Virus record (IMG/VR): IMGVR_UViG_3300048112_000374
Span: 1 to 43,028 of that record
From: a virus
DNA length: 43,028 nt
Reading direction: 5' to 3' (one strand)
This document shows, one piece after another, positions 8,201 to 16,052 of the stretch. The position numbers and the translations under genes were made by a program. Under the pieces are notes generated by a model. The model had not been told where the DNA came from. It searched no databases and was given only the letters and a program-made list of their open reading frames with translations. Numbering within the stretch: the first letter of the stretch is position 1; every line of letters starts with the position of its first letter.

Positions 8201-10961
8201 TTGGCACACCTATTTCTGTGTTGGCATATCCTGATACTGAACTAATGTTACCAGTTGCTTCTGCACCTAAGTAAGTGTCTACACTATCATTGCTACCTGT
8301 TAATACAAATACGTTTGAGCCTGAAAAACTCATTACAGATTCTACGCCAGGTGTTCCTAATCCGTCTTTAAAATGAAATTGCTGTACGTTAGACGAGAAT
8401 GCCTGAGAAGAGGCAAATGTCGCATCTGGTGACTTAACATGGAATATACTAGACTGTGACGTAAGTGTGCCAGGTCCTTGCTTTCTGCCTTCTGTTTCAC
8501 CAGCATCCTCACCTCTACTTAATGTCAGTGCTCCGTGTACAGCCAAGTTACCTTGTCTTTTTTGGTTATCTGCTGTTGCGTTTGAATCTACATATCCAAC
8601 TAAACTTGCTGAACCTGTTGCTGAACCATTAAAACTACTAAGCACAGTGAATGTAGTTGAATCAACTACAGTTGCTATAAACGTGCCGTGTGTTGCTGAA
8701 TCACTAGTATTACTAATTGTGTATGACTCGCCTGTTGTAACTCTATGAGCTACAGGTGTTACAATAGTAGTAGTTGTCCCATCACCTGATAACGTACTTA
8801 TTTTTCCACTTACAGTTTGCTCGCCTTCGTGCATTACTGCATATGGATGATCAAACTTTATCGTGTTAAGGAAAAGATTCTGTGTATCATCTAAGTTGCT
8901 AAATGATACTTCGTTATTTGCTGAAGCCGGGTTGGCTAAGTTAGTGTCTTCTGCACTAACTATTTGTCCATTAGCAAGTTTGGTGCCCAAGTTAAACGAA
9001 AAAGAAGCACCAATTGTAAAGTCTTTGTCTACCTTTTCAACATCTGCATAACTTTGCATATTAGTATTTGCTGTGTCGACGTAAGTTTGCATATTAGTAT
9101 TTGCTGTGTCGACGTAAGTTTGCATATCGGTATTTGATGTATCAACATAATTCTTTGTGGCCCCGTCTTGTGCCGCTGTTGGGTCTACTAAACTTACAAT
9201 TTTGTTTGTGCCTAAATCTAGGTCGCCTGTCATTGCAACGTTACCTTGCTTGAATATAGCATTGGCATTTGTTGCCGCTATACTGGCTGTTAGTACGTTA
9301 CCAATATTATTATCATCTATTAATGCATTTGCAATTTCACCTAAAGTATCTAATGCCGCCGGTGCATCACCTAACACTGTTGCAATTCTGTTTTCAACAT
9401 ATTCTGTTGTTGCAACTTTAGTTGTTGTATCGCTGTTTGCTTGAGTCGTTGCTGTTACTGTTGATCCTGTTAAGTCAACTGCACCAGTAAATGTTTTGTC
9501 GCCTGTAATCGTTTCTGTTCCAGCAATATGTACTACAGTAGGATCTGTGACTGTTGCACCTGATAAATCAACTGCGCCAGTAAATGTCTTATCACCAGTA
9601 AATGTTTCTGTGCCACCTAAGTGTGCAACGTTGGCGTCTGTTACACTTGCGCCACTAAAGTTTACATTACCTGTGAATGTATAATCTGCTGTTAAAGTAT
9701 CACTTCTATCTGTGGTAACAACATCTGCTGTCACATCTAAAACACCGTTTGCTTCTGTAACATAAGTACCGTTTTGAATATATGTACTAATGTTAGCATT
9801 GAAATCTGTAACTTGATTTGCCGTAATTGCTATAGGAGATGTATTTGCTCCAGTAAGTTGTCCTTGTGCGTTTACATCAAATGCACTTACTTCGCTTACA
9901 TTACCGCCATAACTTGCGGCTGTAATTGATGTGTCTGTAATATTAAACACACCTGTTGTACTGTTGTAAGTTAGTCCTGTTGTAGCACTAACATTACTTC
10001 TAGCATCTGTAACAAAATCAGTGATCTGGTTTGTTTCTATCTGTATTGATACATTAGATGCATTAGTTAATCTACCTTGCTGGTCTACCGTAAACTGCGG
10101 TATCATACTTGCTTGTCCGTATGTTTTAGCATTAACAGACGTGTCACCTAATTCTAAAATAACTGCGGCATCTTCTGTTCCGCTGTTTGTTACTACTAAT
10201 CTACCGTTGCCTGAATCTTCTACTGTGGCAACATAATTACCAAATGTATCTACGCCTAATTGTACTGCGTTTGCTTGAACTGCCGTTGTTGCTACAGTTA
10301 ATGTTACATCACCTGTGCCGTCAATACTAATACTGCCTGTACCAGCAACGTCACCTGTTAATTCTGTTGTTAAAGTTCTTGCTGTGTGCCATTTATCAGC
10401 TGTGTTAGAAACTCCGCTCCATCTAGAAGCAGTAAGTGTATTGGCACCTGTAAAAGTTATTTGTTTGTTAACCGGTATTGTTAAGTCTTCAGCAAAGTCT
10501 GTAGTACCTGTTACAATCAAGTCTTCGTTGATTGTTAGGTTACTTAAAGTAGTATTACCTGTTATATCTGCTGTGCCACCGATTGTGACATTGTCTGAAA
10601 GATTAAACTCTGTTGCATTAACATTTACATCTTCTGTAATTCCTGCATAGCCGAGTGTTACTGCATTAGTAGTATATGACAATCTAACATTACTAACGTC
10701 TGAATTAATTTGTAAGTATGCTGTAGGGACATCACTGTCGCTGTTAATAACATACCCGTTTGCCGCGTTAACCGTTTGTGTATCGCTTAAAAATGTTATA
10801 TCACCTGTTACTTCCATACTACCTGCAACAACTAAGTTACCTGCAATATCGGCTTCTCCGCCAATTGTTGTATTACCTGTGACGTCTAAGTAACTCTCGG
10901 ATGTTACACCGCCTTTTACGAATAGATTACCGTCTGGACTGAAATTTGTTTTATTTGTCAT
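5202..10961 (-). CDS. very long tail fiber-like protein B
   Basis: This is a 1919-residue protein with an AGGCGAG ribosome site before the ATG. The N-terminal third has many short T-x-x-G-x-(T/A)-D-(I/L)-x-G repeats (GNTTIGGEADIAGNLVVAG and similar). Three 11-residue NTNMQTYVDTA repeats lie near residue 610. The second half has repeats of GLTGGG-x-x-G-x-VT and DLSEGTNLYYTDARARAA, the same families as fiber A. The last 280 or so residues (SHLGLESLTDPNDD, FWDDSSSATGWLDAGTG, YNEVYAVTFQGTAS, GVVSTDPAYLMNS) closely match fiber A. The repetitive, Gly/Thr/Asp-rich, Cys-poor composition fits a long trimeric fiber, possibly the long tail fiber. It is transcribed from its own late promoter after the gp23 terminator. 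Confidence 0.8.
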   Translation of the reverse strand: MTNKTNFSPDGNLFVKGGVTSESYLDVTGNTTIGGEADIAGNLVVAGSMEVTGDITFLSDTQTVNAANGYVINSDSDVPTAYLQINSDVSNVRLSYTTNAVTLGYAGITEDVNVNATEFNLSDNVTIGGTADITGNTTLSNLTINEDLIVTGTTDFAEDLTIPVNKQITFTGANTLTASRWSGVSNTADKWHTARTLTTELTGDVAGTGSISIDGTGDVTLTVATTAVQANAVQLGVDTFGNYVATVEDSGNGRLVVTNSGTEDAAVILELGDTSVNAKTYGQASMIPQFTVDQQGRLTNASNVSIQIETNQITDFVTDARSNVSATTGLTYNSTTGVFNITDTSITAASYGGNVSEVSAFDVNAQGQLTGANTSPIAITANQVTDFNANISTYIQNGTYVTEANGVLDVTADVVTTDRSDTLTADYTFTGNVNFSGASVTDANVAHLGGTETFTGDKTFTGAVDLSGATVTDPTVVHIAGTETITGDKTFTGAVDLTGSTVTATTQANSDTTTKVATTEYVENRIATVLGDAPAALDTLGEIANALIDDNNIGNVLTASIAATNANAIFKQGNVAMTGDLDLGTNKIVSLVDPTAAQDGATKNYVDTSNTDMQTYVDTANTNMQTYVDTANTNMQSYADVEKVDKDFTIGASFSFNLGTKLANGQIVSAEDTNLANPASANNEVSFSNLDDTQNLFLNTIKFDHPYAVMHEGEQTVSGKISTLSGDGTTTTIVTPVAHRVTTGESYTISNTSDSATHGTFIATVVDSTTFTVLSSFNGSATGSASLVGYVDSNATADNQKRQGNLAVHGALTLSRGEDAGETEGRKQGPGTLTSQSSIFHVKSPDATFASSQAFSSNVQQFHFKDGLGTPGVESVMSFSGSNVFVLTGSNDSVDTYLGAEATGNISSVSGYANTEIGVPRAHFQNWGKTTKFVGDFANVSLYTNVYDKSTETDQANNSGDGSTYTTGSRPLERLTVDGAIQVGPRHTPDDLLVNGTMFYDRNDNKLKGVQNNRVIELSGETVSTIHPGDGSGDQPLSQALSGATYYLKQLSGGNGINLANAGSDSSDVITISTDDSYVKGLISGSGNINYNDSTGTISQSLTTTDISEGNNLYFTNERVDDRVGALIVGGANITATYNDTAGTLTLDADLDGDVTSVVAGAGLITGGTSGDVTLDIGAGTGITVNANDIAITNSGVTTGTYGTASQTPTFTVNAQGQITAAQQQAINITASQVSDFNEAVEDRIGSGFVVGGSNITVTYNDVANSFTIDADNVGDVTAVIAGTGMTGGGSAGDLTLNVIGGKGITASADELALDFTDFDTSDITENTNLYYTNARADARVDAGFTAKSTSDLSEGTNLYYTDARARAAVSATNGTAGYTEGTGVFSIPNTTAHISEGTNLYYTDARARGAISVSGDLSYDSGTGVISFTNDAGDIEAVGAGDGLSGGGTTGAVSLAVDSTVVRTSGNQTIAGNKTLSGSTQIDSLNIAGNYDLPTADGTANQVLATDGSGGITFKDVTTIGGTITGVTAGDGLTGGGVAGTVTVNAVAGYGITVNADDIEVSNADIRALISASGDISYDDSTGVISFTDSDRSDATIRGLFSAGGDLSYNASTGVFSFTNDAGDIESVIASTGLSGGGTSGAVTLELSHLGLESLTDPNDDKIIFWDDSSSATGWLDAGTGLSISGATMSVNMGDFSTSDLSEGTNEYHTAARVNALIDTRVSTAFVDALNVDADTLDNINSASFMRSDQNDTHSGTITPSTDNSIDLGSSSKRYNEVYAVTFQGTASSAQFADLAERYVADESYAPGTVVEFGGANEVTAVTKEGTPAVAGVVSTDPAYLMNSQLEGDTVVAVALRGRVPCKVIGPVRKGDVLIASGKKGLAKAAPFRGYQTPAASIVGKAVSENLTHGEGVIEIVV
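9054..9152 (-). repeat. 33-bp tandem coding repeats in fiber B
   Basis: Two identical 33-base units (9054-9086 and 9087-9119) are followed by a diverged third (9120-9152). They encode the 11-residue NTNMQTYVDTA-type repeats. Perfect DNA identity of the first two suggests recent duplication by slippage or recombination. Confidence 0.8.
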
Positions 10962-10993
10962 ATGTCTCGCCTAAAGTTCAACTTTATATGTTG

Positions 10994-11001
10994 TATTTAT
11001 C
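10994..11001 (-). promoter_or_regulatory. T4-type late promoter (GATAAATA) for fiber B
   Basis: GATAAATA on the minus strand, 33 bases before the fiber B start and just after the gp23 terminator. Confidence 0.75.
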
Positions 11002-11018
11002 TTTTTGGTCAAAAACTC

Positions 11019-11048
11019 AAAAAAAAGCACCTCCCGAAGGAAGTGCTT
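11019..11048 (-). terminator. rho-independent terminator after gp23
   Basis: On the minus strand AAGCACTTCC-TTCG-GGAGGTGCTT forms a ten-position stem with one mismatch and a UUCG tetraloop, followed by eight T. It ends the head operon 26 bases after the gp23 stop. Confidence 0.85.
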
Positions 11049-11073
11049 TTAATTTTATTCCGTTAAGTAATTC

Positions 11074-12219
11074 TTACTGGAATGCTACGTTTGACAATGT
11101 AATTGCGTCAACGTAATCTGCCGCGTTACCCAAAGATGAAGCAGTGTTAGTAAGTTCAATATAACCATATCTAGTCATGAACGAAACTACTGGTTCAAAT
11201 GTAGCAGGATCCATAACTGGACCTGTGCTCATTAATGGGATATAAGGACAATAGAACGCAGGAGCATCTGTCTCAGATGAACCTTTGTAACCTACTAGTA
11301 CCTTAGTACCGTCTGCCGCATATGAATCAACAAACACTTTGATAGAACCGTTTAATGTTCCAGCAAGTTTAGTGTTAGTAGGTGCATCGAATGAACCTTC
11401 TGTTGTTCTAGCAAAAGTAGATGTAGATGCACTTTGTAAAATAGTAAGTGCTTCTGGTGATACTACGATGTAGTTACCAGCGCCACGTCTTGTTCTTGCC
11501 GCGATTCTGTTTGCCGCTCTGTTAATCTCAACAGCCAATAAAGCATGTCTGTCACCAACGTAAGTTGGTTTGTAGTCAGTGCTAATACCGTTAAAGTCTA
11601 ACGTTGTACCTGCGCCAGCAAGAGTTCTTAGTGAACCGATAATTTCTTGGTCGATTTCAACTACGATTTCTTGTGCTAGTGCCTGCATAATTTCTGCTTC
11701 AACATCAAGTCCGTGCATTGCTTCGGCATCTTGAGCTGACTCAAATGTCCATCTAGCACTTAAACGTCTTGTTTTTGCTTCAACAGTTTGCTTCAAGATT
11801 TGAATGCTCATTTTGTTACCAGCAGTACCTTCAGCTGATGCTGTAGCGTCTGGGTTACCTGAGTATTGGTTTGCAATCTTGAATGGGCTTAATGCTTCGT
11901 CACCTGGGTTAGTACCCGCTGTGTTGTCTGCATATCTCACTCTTAATGTGTGAATTTGGCCTACTGGGCCACTCATTGGTTGTACACCAACAAGTTCGTT
12001 TGCGATCACTGAAGGCATAACCCTTCTGATCAAAGGTAACATAACCTTGTTTAATGTAGCAATATTGCCAGCCTGTGTCGCTCCACCTGAAGCTGATTCC
12101 TGAAGATGTCTCTTAGTATTTTCAAGGACCACATCTAGTGAACTTTTACGTGAACCACTTAAACCCTCAAGTAGTGCATCCTTAGTTGCTGACCAATTGC
12201 TTTCAAATAATTCTGCCAT
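11074..12219 (-). CDS. 23: major capsid protein gp23
   Basis: This is a 381-residue protein of the T4 gp23 family, recognised from the internal block VMPSVIANELVGVQPMSGPV and RLSARWTFESAQDAEAMHG. The closing region (YIPLMSTGPVMDP and the Arg-Tyr-Gly motif near FMTRYGY) also fits. T4 gp23 has 521 residues, so this is a short version. The N-terminal propeptide contains candidate gp21 sites of the type L/I-x-E; LQE at residue 41, before SASGG, would give a mature subunit of about 340 residues (inference). AGGAGA precedes the ATG. It is the last gene of the head operon and is followed by a terminator. Confidence 0.95.
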   Translation of the reverse strand: MAELFESNWSATKDALLEGLSGSRKSSLDVVLENTKRHLQESASGGATQAGNIATLNKVMLPLIRRVMPSVIANELVGVQPMSGPVGQIHTLRVRYADNTAGTNPGDEALSPFKIANQYSGNPDATASAEGTAGNKMSIQILKQTVEAKTRRLSARWTFESAQDAEAMHGLDVEAEIMQALAQEIVVEIDQEIIGSLRTLAGAGTTLDFNGISTDYKPTYVGDRHALLAVEINRAANRIAARTRRGAGNYIVVSPEALTILQSASTSTFARTTEGSFDAPTNTKLAGTLNGSIKVFVDSYAADGTKVLVGYKGSSETDAPAFYCPYIPLMSTGPVMDPATFEPVVSFMTRYGYIELTNTASSLGNAADYVDAITLSNVAFQ

Positions 12220-12229
12220 TTCTTATCTC

Positions 12230-13339
12230 CTAATTTGAAAGTCCGGCTAATTTACGGATTTCGTCAATTTCGACTACGCCCTGTTCATCTTCAGTTGAAG
12301 GCTGAACGCTTTTATTACCAGTGTGTTCTGATGTCACTGATTCTTTTAATGGTTTACGATCTTCTTTAAGTGTGCTTTCGCCGTCTAAAACACTAGGAAG
12401 ATACTTATTAAACTGCTTCTCTAAATTTTCAGTTTTTACACTTTCAAGAAGGTCCACCATTATCTCTTTCTTTCCTTTTGCTAAAGGTTTAAGTAACGAG
12501 TCCAACTGCTCTTTACGAGCATACTTGTCTTCTGCTACTCTTAGTTTGCTTTCAGTAATTGCAGTTGCTTCAGCTTTCGCTTCAACTTGTGCTTTACTTT
12601 CTGCTAACTGTTTGTTCACTTCAGCTATTTCTTTCTGTAAATCTTTAACTTCTGAGCTTTCGTTCAAGTAACTTGATCTATACTCATTAGCAAATGATTC
12701 AAATATTCTACGACCGAAATCGTTCTCTCTTGCGGCTGTGATATCGTCCCTAAACGTTGCAACATTCTCTTTTACAATCTTGTTAACAACAGTTTCAACC
12801 TTGTCAGCGGCACGTTTAATGAAATCTGCTTTCGATTCAGCAAGTTGTTTCTTGCCTTCTCTAACCATTTTCACTTTCTGCTCTACTAAAGCCTGCTTGT
12901 CTGCGTGGAACTCTTTAAGTTCACTGCTTAACTGCTCAACTACAAAATCATCAAGTTTAGTAACATGTGATTGAACGTTAGTTCTATCTGCTCTTAACTC
13001 TTTAACTTCTTTTGCAAGTTGTTCAGCGACAAACTTCTCTAATTTTACAGAGTGTTCGCTAACAGCCTTTTTGTAAGCAACTCTTTCTTCTGCAACTGCT
13101 TGTTTATCTTCAGCAAGTTCAAGCATTTCTGCTTCAACTCTTTCTTTGATAAACCCATCAACTGCTTCAACAATTAAGCCTTTGTCATGCTCATATCTTT
13201 GAGCAAACTCTTCTCTTAATTCTGCTGTTAGTTCCTCACGGGCTTCGGCAAGACGACTTTCCCAGGCCTCAACGATACTTGTACGAACTTCTTCGTTCAT
13301 ATCGCTAGACTCGATAAGGTCTTTAAAGTTTACTGCCAT
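12230..13339 (-). CDS. 22: prohead scaffold protein gp22
   Basis: This is a 369-residue, Glu/Lys/Ala-rich, almost wholly helical protein lying between gp21 and gp23, as gene 22 does in T4. It is dominated by predicted coiled coil (about residues 20-290), including near-repeats around KLEKFVAEQLAKEVKELRAD and KLDDFVVEQLSSELKEFHAD. It then has an unstructured segment and a short C-terminal helix (VVEIDEIRKLAGLSN). In T4 gp22 forms the inner core around which the shell assembles and is then degraded by gp21. The T4 protein is 269 residues, so this one is longer. AGGAG precedes the ATG. Confidence 0.85.
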   Translation of the reverse strand: MAVNFKDLIESSDMNEEVRTSIVEAWESRLAEAREELTAELREEFAQRYEHDKGLIVEAVDGFIKERVEAEMLELAEDKQAVAEERVAYKKAVSEHSVKLEKFVAEQLAKEVKELRADRTNVQSHVTKLDDFVVEQLSSELKEFHADKQALVEQKVKMVREGKKQLAESKADFIKRAADKVETVVNKIVKENVATFRDDITAARENDFGRRIFESFANEYRSSYLNESSEVKDLQKEIAEVNKQLAESKAQVEAKAEATAITESKLRVAEDKYARKEQLDSLLKPLAKGKKEIMVDLLESVKTENLEKQFNKYLPSVLDGESTLKEDRKPLKESVTSEHTGNKSVQPSTEDEQGVVEIDEIRKLAGLSN

Positions 13340-13348
13340 AGTAGTCTC

Positions 13349-13978
13349 CTACCTCAATTTTAATTCGTTAATAAAATTAACGATTTGTTTACTTAGATGC
13401 TTTTCAACATCTTGGTTTTTGTTATGTGTATAGTCTTCTGCAATAGTATGTATCATACTACCACCTTGCATATTAAACAAAGACTCATAAATGGTCTTTG
13501 GATAGGCATCCGGGGCACTTGGTTGGGCAACTATATCTACAGTAATGATATCAAAATCGGAAACTTTACCGCTTTCATTAACATTACCACTCCCTCTACT
13601 GGACACACCTAGTTTTGCGCCTGCTTTTAATAAAGCTCTTGCAATATTCCCCATTGGTGTATCTATAATTTTAAGTTTACCTAAACCGTTCGATCCATCG
13701 CATTGCATTTCTGTAATGATATGACTTACTCGGTCTAAGTTTATTTGTAACTCTTCTGGGTGATCTAACTCTCCCATCACAGTTTCGCCTGTACTTAATC
13801 TACTAGTTACGTTCTCAACAGCACGTTGAATCTCATCCTTCGGATATACTCTTCCATTCTGGTTCTTTACATCACCTTGAATGAATAATCCTTGCATGAA
13901 TAAGTCTTTCCCATCGTTAGATTCAAATAATTCAATCTTACTTTGTTCTGGACTCATATATTCGTATAGTTTACGCAC
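13349..13978 (-). CDS. 21: prohead maturation protease gp21
   Basis: This is a serine protease of the T4 prohead protease family (herpesvirus assemblin-like fold). The motifs GRVYPKDEI, GELDHPE (catalytic His) and GVSSRGSG (catalytic Ser in the SSRG element) are all present in the right order, as is VDIVAQPSAPDA. The start is taken as GTG at 13978, because AGGAG is nine bases upstream. A TTG at 13984 would leave only three bases. The resulting protein has 209 residues, close to T4 gp21 (212). It cleaves scaffold, core and capsid propeptides and then itself. Confidence 0.93.
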   Translation of the reverse strand: MRKLYEYMSPEQSKIELFESNDGKDLFMQGLFIQGDVKNQNGRVYPKDEIQRAVENVTSRLSTGETVMGELDHPEELQINLDRVSHIITEMQCDGSNGLGKLKIIDTPMGNIARALLKAGAKLGVSSRGSGNVNESGKVSDFDIITVDIVAQPSAPDAYPKTIYESLFNMQGGSMIHTIAEDYTHNKNQDVEKHLSKQIVNFINELKLR

Positions 13979-14008
13979 TGTCAAAAACTCCTAGTATATA
14001 AAAAAGCC

Positions 14009-14803
14009 TTAAGCCTTTTTAGGTTCAACCTTAATGTTGTCAGTAGTTGGGTTAACTTTAGCGCCTTCGCCTTTGTTACCTTCGCTACCGTCAGTAGTTT
14101 TAACTGGGTTACCAGCACCGTTAGGTGAACTTACTGATGTACCTTTTGGCTGTTTTGTGAATGGTGATTCACCTTCGCCTGCATCGCCACCTTTTGGTGC
14201 CGCTACTGCGTCTTGAAGTTTAGTTGCTTCTTCGACAACTTCGTCATCGTCTTCTGCTACTTCTTCGTCTAAATCATATTCAACTGATTCTTCTTCCATT
14301 TCTGGTTCCATGTCACCCATAGGCTCCATATCACCTTCAATTTCTTCGTCACCTGATTCGTCGTCTGAAAGTAATTTTTCAAATTCAGCTCTTAGGTCTT
14401 CTAGTTCTGATTCAAGTTCGTCGACTTTGTCTTCTAACTCTTCCTCTTCGCCTTCTTCACCTTCTTCTGCTTCATCTTCCATATCATCTTCACCGACCAT
14501 ATCTGATTCAATTTCTTCATCTGCTTCTTCAACATCTGAGATAAAATCTGCTTCAGGATCTGCTTGATCTATAGTTTCTTCGACTGCTTCTTCGTCATCT
14601 GTTTCTACAGTTTCTTCAACTGCTTCTTCTTCTGACTCATCTTCGTCTTTAGTTTCAGCTACTACTTCATCTTCATCCAATATACGTTCGTACTCTTGAC
14701 GAGCAGTTTCAACGACATATTCGTGAAGTAGCTCTTCGGCACGCTCGTTATCTTCCGCAAGTAGGAATTCTAAAACCTGTTCTAGTTTACTGCGTTCTGA
14801 CAT
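14009..14803 (-). CDS. highly acidic prohead core-like protein
   Basis: This is a 264-residue protein, extremely rich in Glu and Asp from about residues 35 to 195, with a helical coiled-coil stretch (ELEDKVDELESELEDL). A basic, Gly/Pro/Thr-rich tail follows. The first 40 residues (LEQVLEFLLAEDNERAEELL) form a helical head seen in prohead core proteins of marine T4-like phages. Its place between the portal cluster and gp21 corresponds to T4 genes 67/68, which encode small acidic core proteins degraded during maturation. The equivalence rests on position and composition, not on alignment. AGGAGCT precedes the ATG. Confidence 0.6.
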   Translation of the reverse strand: MSERSKLEQVLEFLLAEDNERAEELLHEYVVETARQEYERILDEDEVVAETKDEDESEEEAVEETVETDDEEAVEETIDQADPEADFISDVEEADEEIESDMVGEDDMEDEAEEGEEGEEEELEDKVDELESELEDLRAEFEKLLSDDESGDEEIEGDMEPMGDMEPEMEEESVEYDLDEEVAEDDDEVVEEATKLQDAVAAPKGGDAGEGESPFTKQPKGTSVSSPNGAGNPVKTTDGSEGNKGEGAKVNPTTDNIKVEPKKA

Positions 14804-14830
14804 TATGAGCTCCTAATAATAAAAAGTTTT

Positions 14831-14842
14831 CATTTATAAATG
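14831..14842 (-). promoter_or_regulatory. late promoter-like palindrome CATTTATAAATG
   Basis: The 12-base palindrome contains TATAAATG on both strands, one base from the T4 late consensus. It lies 28 bases before the acidic core protein start, so it may give that gene and gp21-23 extra late expression. The remaining gap 14843-14981 shows no gene and no clear terminator. Confidence 0.4.
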
Positions 14843-14981
14843 ATTATGTGTAGACACTTTCGTGAGTATACATAATATAATGTATGTTTACTTATTAAAA
14901 GATGTGTTTTTGTGGAAAAAACAGGCTTTTTTGACTGCTTTTTGTTTTGATGTGGGTGTTCTAGTATTTTTGTATATGCTT

Positions 14982-15845
14982 CTATTTAGCCAAGTTGTGC
15001 CGATTTATGTGTGATATAACCTTGTATGAAAAGTCCATATGGCACTCAACTGGTAAATGATTGTCTATCCATTGACCGGGACTCTTATCATGACTACCGT
15101 ATACATCGTCTTCTAACCATAAAGATTCTGCTATGCCGGAATATAATAACTCATCTGCTTCTAGCACTTCCCATGTCACTGCTTTCTCCGGATTCTCTGT
15201 ACTAGTCTTGTTTTCAACTAGGTACATGTCCTCTGCCCAGTCGAATGTATTAGGGCAAAAAATAAATTTGACGCCTTTCTTTTTTAGTTTTAAGCAGGAG
15301 CCAAGTAATATCATTTGCTGTTTATATCTTTCTAAGTCAGCATCAAAGAAGTATAAAAACCATTTTTTCATTGCTTCATATGATTTTAGTGTAAATGCAT
15401 CTTCATATCTAGGGTGGAAATAACCTTCTCCAAACTTCTTCTGCATGTCCTCACCAAATATAGTAGAGAAACTATCAACTACAATGCTAGGATCGTATCC
15501 TTTACCATACCCAGGTGCATGTATGTCTCTAAACTTCTCTCCTAACATCATGTTGAACTGTACATTATCCCAACTTGCTTTAGGATCAAATCTGCGTTTA
15601 CTGTTTAGTTTAAGTTCTGTTCTGGTTACTGTGGTGGCATTAATTATTACTAGGTCAGGGAGACTGCCCATTTTGCCGTCTAAGAGATAATCTATTTGAA
15701 GTGCTATGCCTGGGTTACTACATGCAGGCTTTCCTAAATTGATGTATTCAGCATCATAGTAGTCTGCTACTAATTGGCCAAATTCTATATCGGGGTATTC
15801 TATATCGCGGCTAGACCAACTACAGCCTACAACAGCTAATTTCAT
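14982..15845 (-). CDS. SGNH/GDSL-hydrolase-like protein in the head operon
   Basis: This is a 287-residue protein. The N-terminus (MKLAVVGCSWSS) matches the GCSW/GCSF form of SGNH block I, with the Ser of GCSWS as candidate nucleophile. A later strand, DLVIINATTVTR, resembles the block with a conserved Asn. Near the C-terminus D261-N-H263, then H269, fits the Asp-x-His block V. It is probably a Rossmann-like esterase/hydrolase, or a non-catalytic relative. SGNH-like proteins are common accessory genes in marine T4-like phages, substrate unknown. The ATG follows the upstream stop directly. Its place among head genes suggests late expression. Confidence 0.6.
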   Translation of the reverse strand: MKLAVVGCSWSSRDIEYPDIEFGQLVADYYDAEYINLGKPACSNPGIALQIDYLLDGKMGSLPDLVIINATTVTRTELKLNSKRRFDPKASWDNVQFNMMLGEKFRDIHAPGYGKGYDPSIVVDSFSTIFGEDMQKKFGEGYFHPRYEDAFTLKSYEAMKKWFLYFFDADLERYKQQMILLGSCLKLKKKGVKFIFCPNTFDWAEDMYLVENKTSTENPEKAVTWEVLEADELLYSGIAESLWLEDDVYGSHDKSPGQWIDNHLPVECHMDFSYKVISHINRHNLAK

Positions 15846-16052
15846 TTACAGTGCGCCGGCGTCTGATTCTTGTGCTTTGGAATACATAATAGATGCAAAT
15901 TCTGCCTGCTCGATATTCTCTTTCTTCTTTAACTCTCTATACTTTCTTAACTTGTTAAGAGTTTCTAAAGTAATTTTAGTTTTACGAGTATCGTCAAAGT
16001 CTCTTGTTACTGATCTATCATGTTCTGGATTATAAAATTCATTTAATTTCAT
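15846..16052 (-). CDS. small conserved-type protein between portal and core genes (gp67-position)
   Basis: This is a 68-residue protein, highly charged and helical (TRKTKITLETLNKLRKYREL, then KKKENIEQAEFASIM). Its ATG overlaps the gp20 stop (TAATG) and it is followed directly by the SGNH gene. Position right after the portal gene matches T4 gene 67, a prohead core protein of 80 residues. However, it is basic-to-neutral rather than strongly acidic, so it is called by position only. Confidence 0.55.
   Translation of the reverse strand: MKLNEFYNPEHDRSVTRDFDDTRKTKITLETLNKLRKYRELKKKENIEQAEFASIMYSKAQESDAGAL

Noticed and set aside
9054-9152. CRISPR-like direct repeats
   Set aside because: The 33-bp units are contiguous without spacers and are in frame within fiber B.
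1829-10961. Diversity-generating retroelement, prompted by the Mtd-like N-terminus of fiber A
   Set aside because: No reverse transcriptase ORF, no template repeat and no C-type lectin-like variable end are seen; the C-terminus is the module shared with fiber B.
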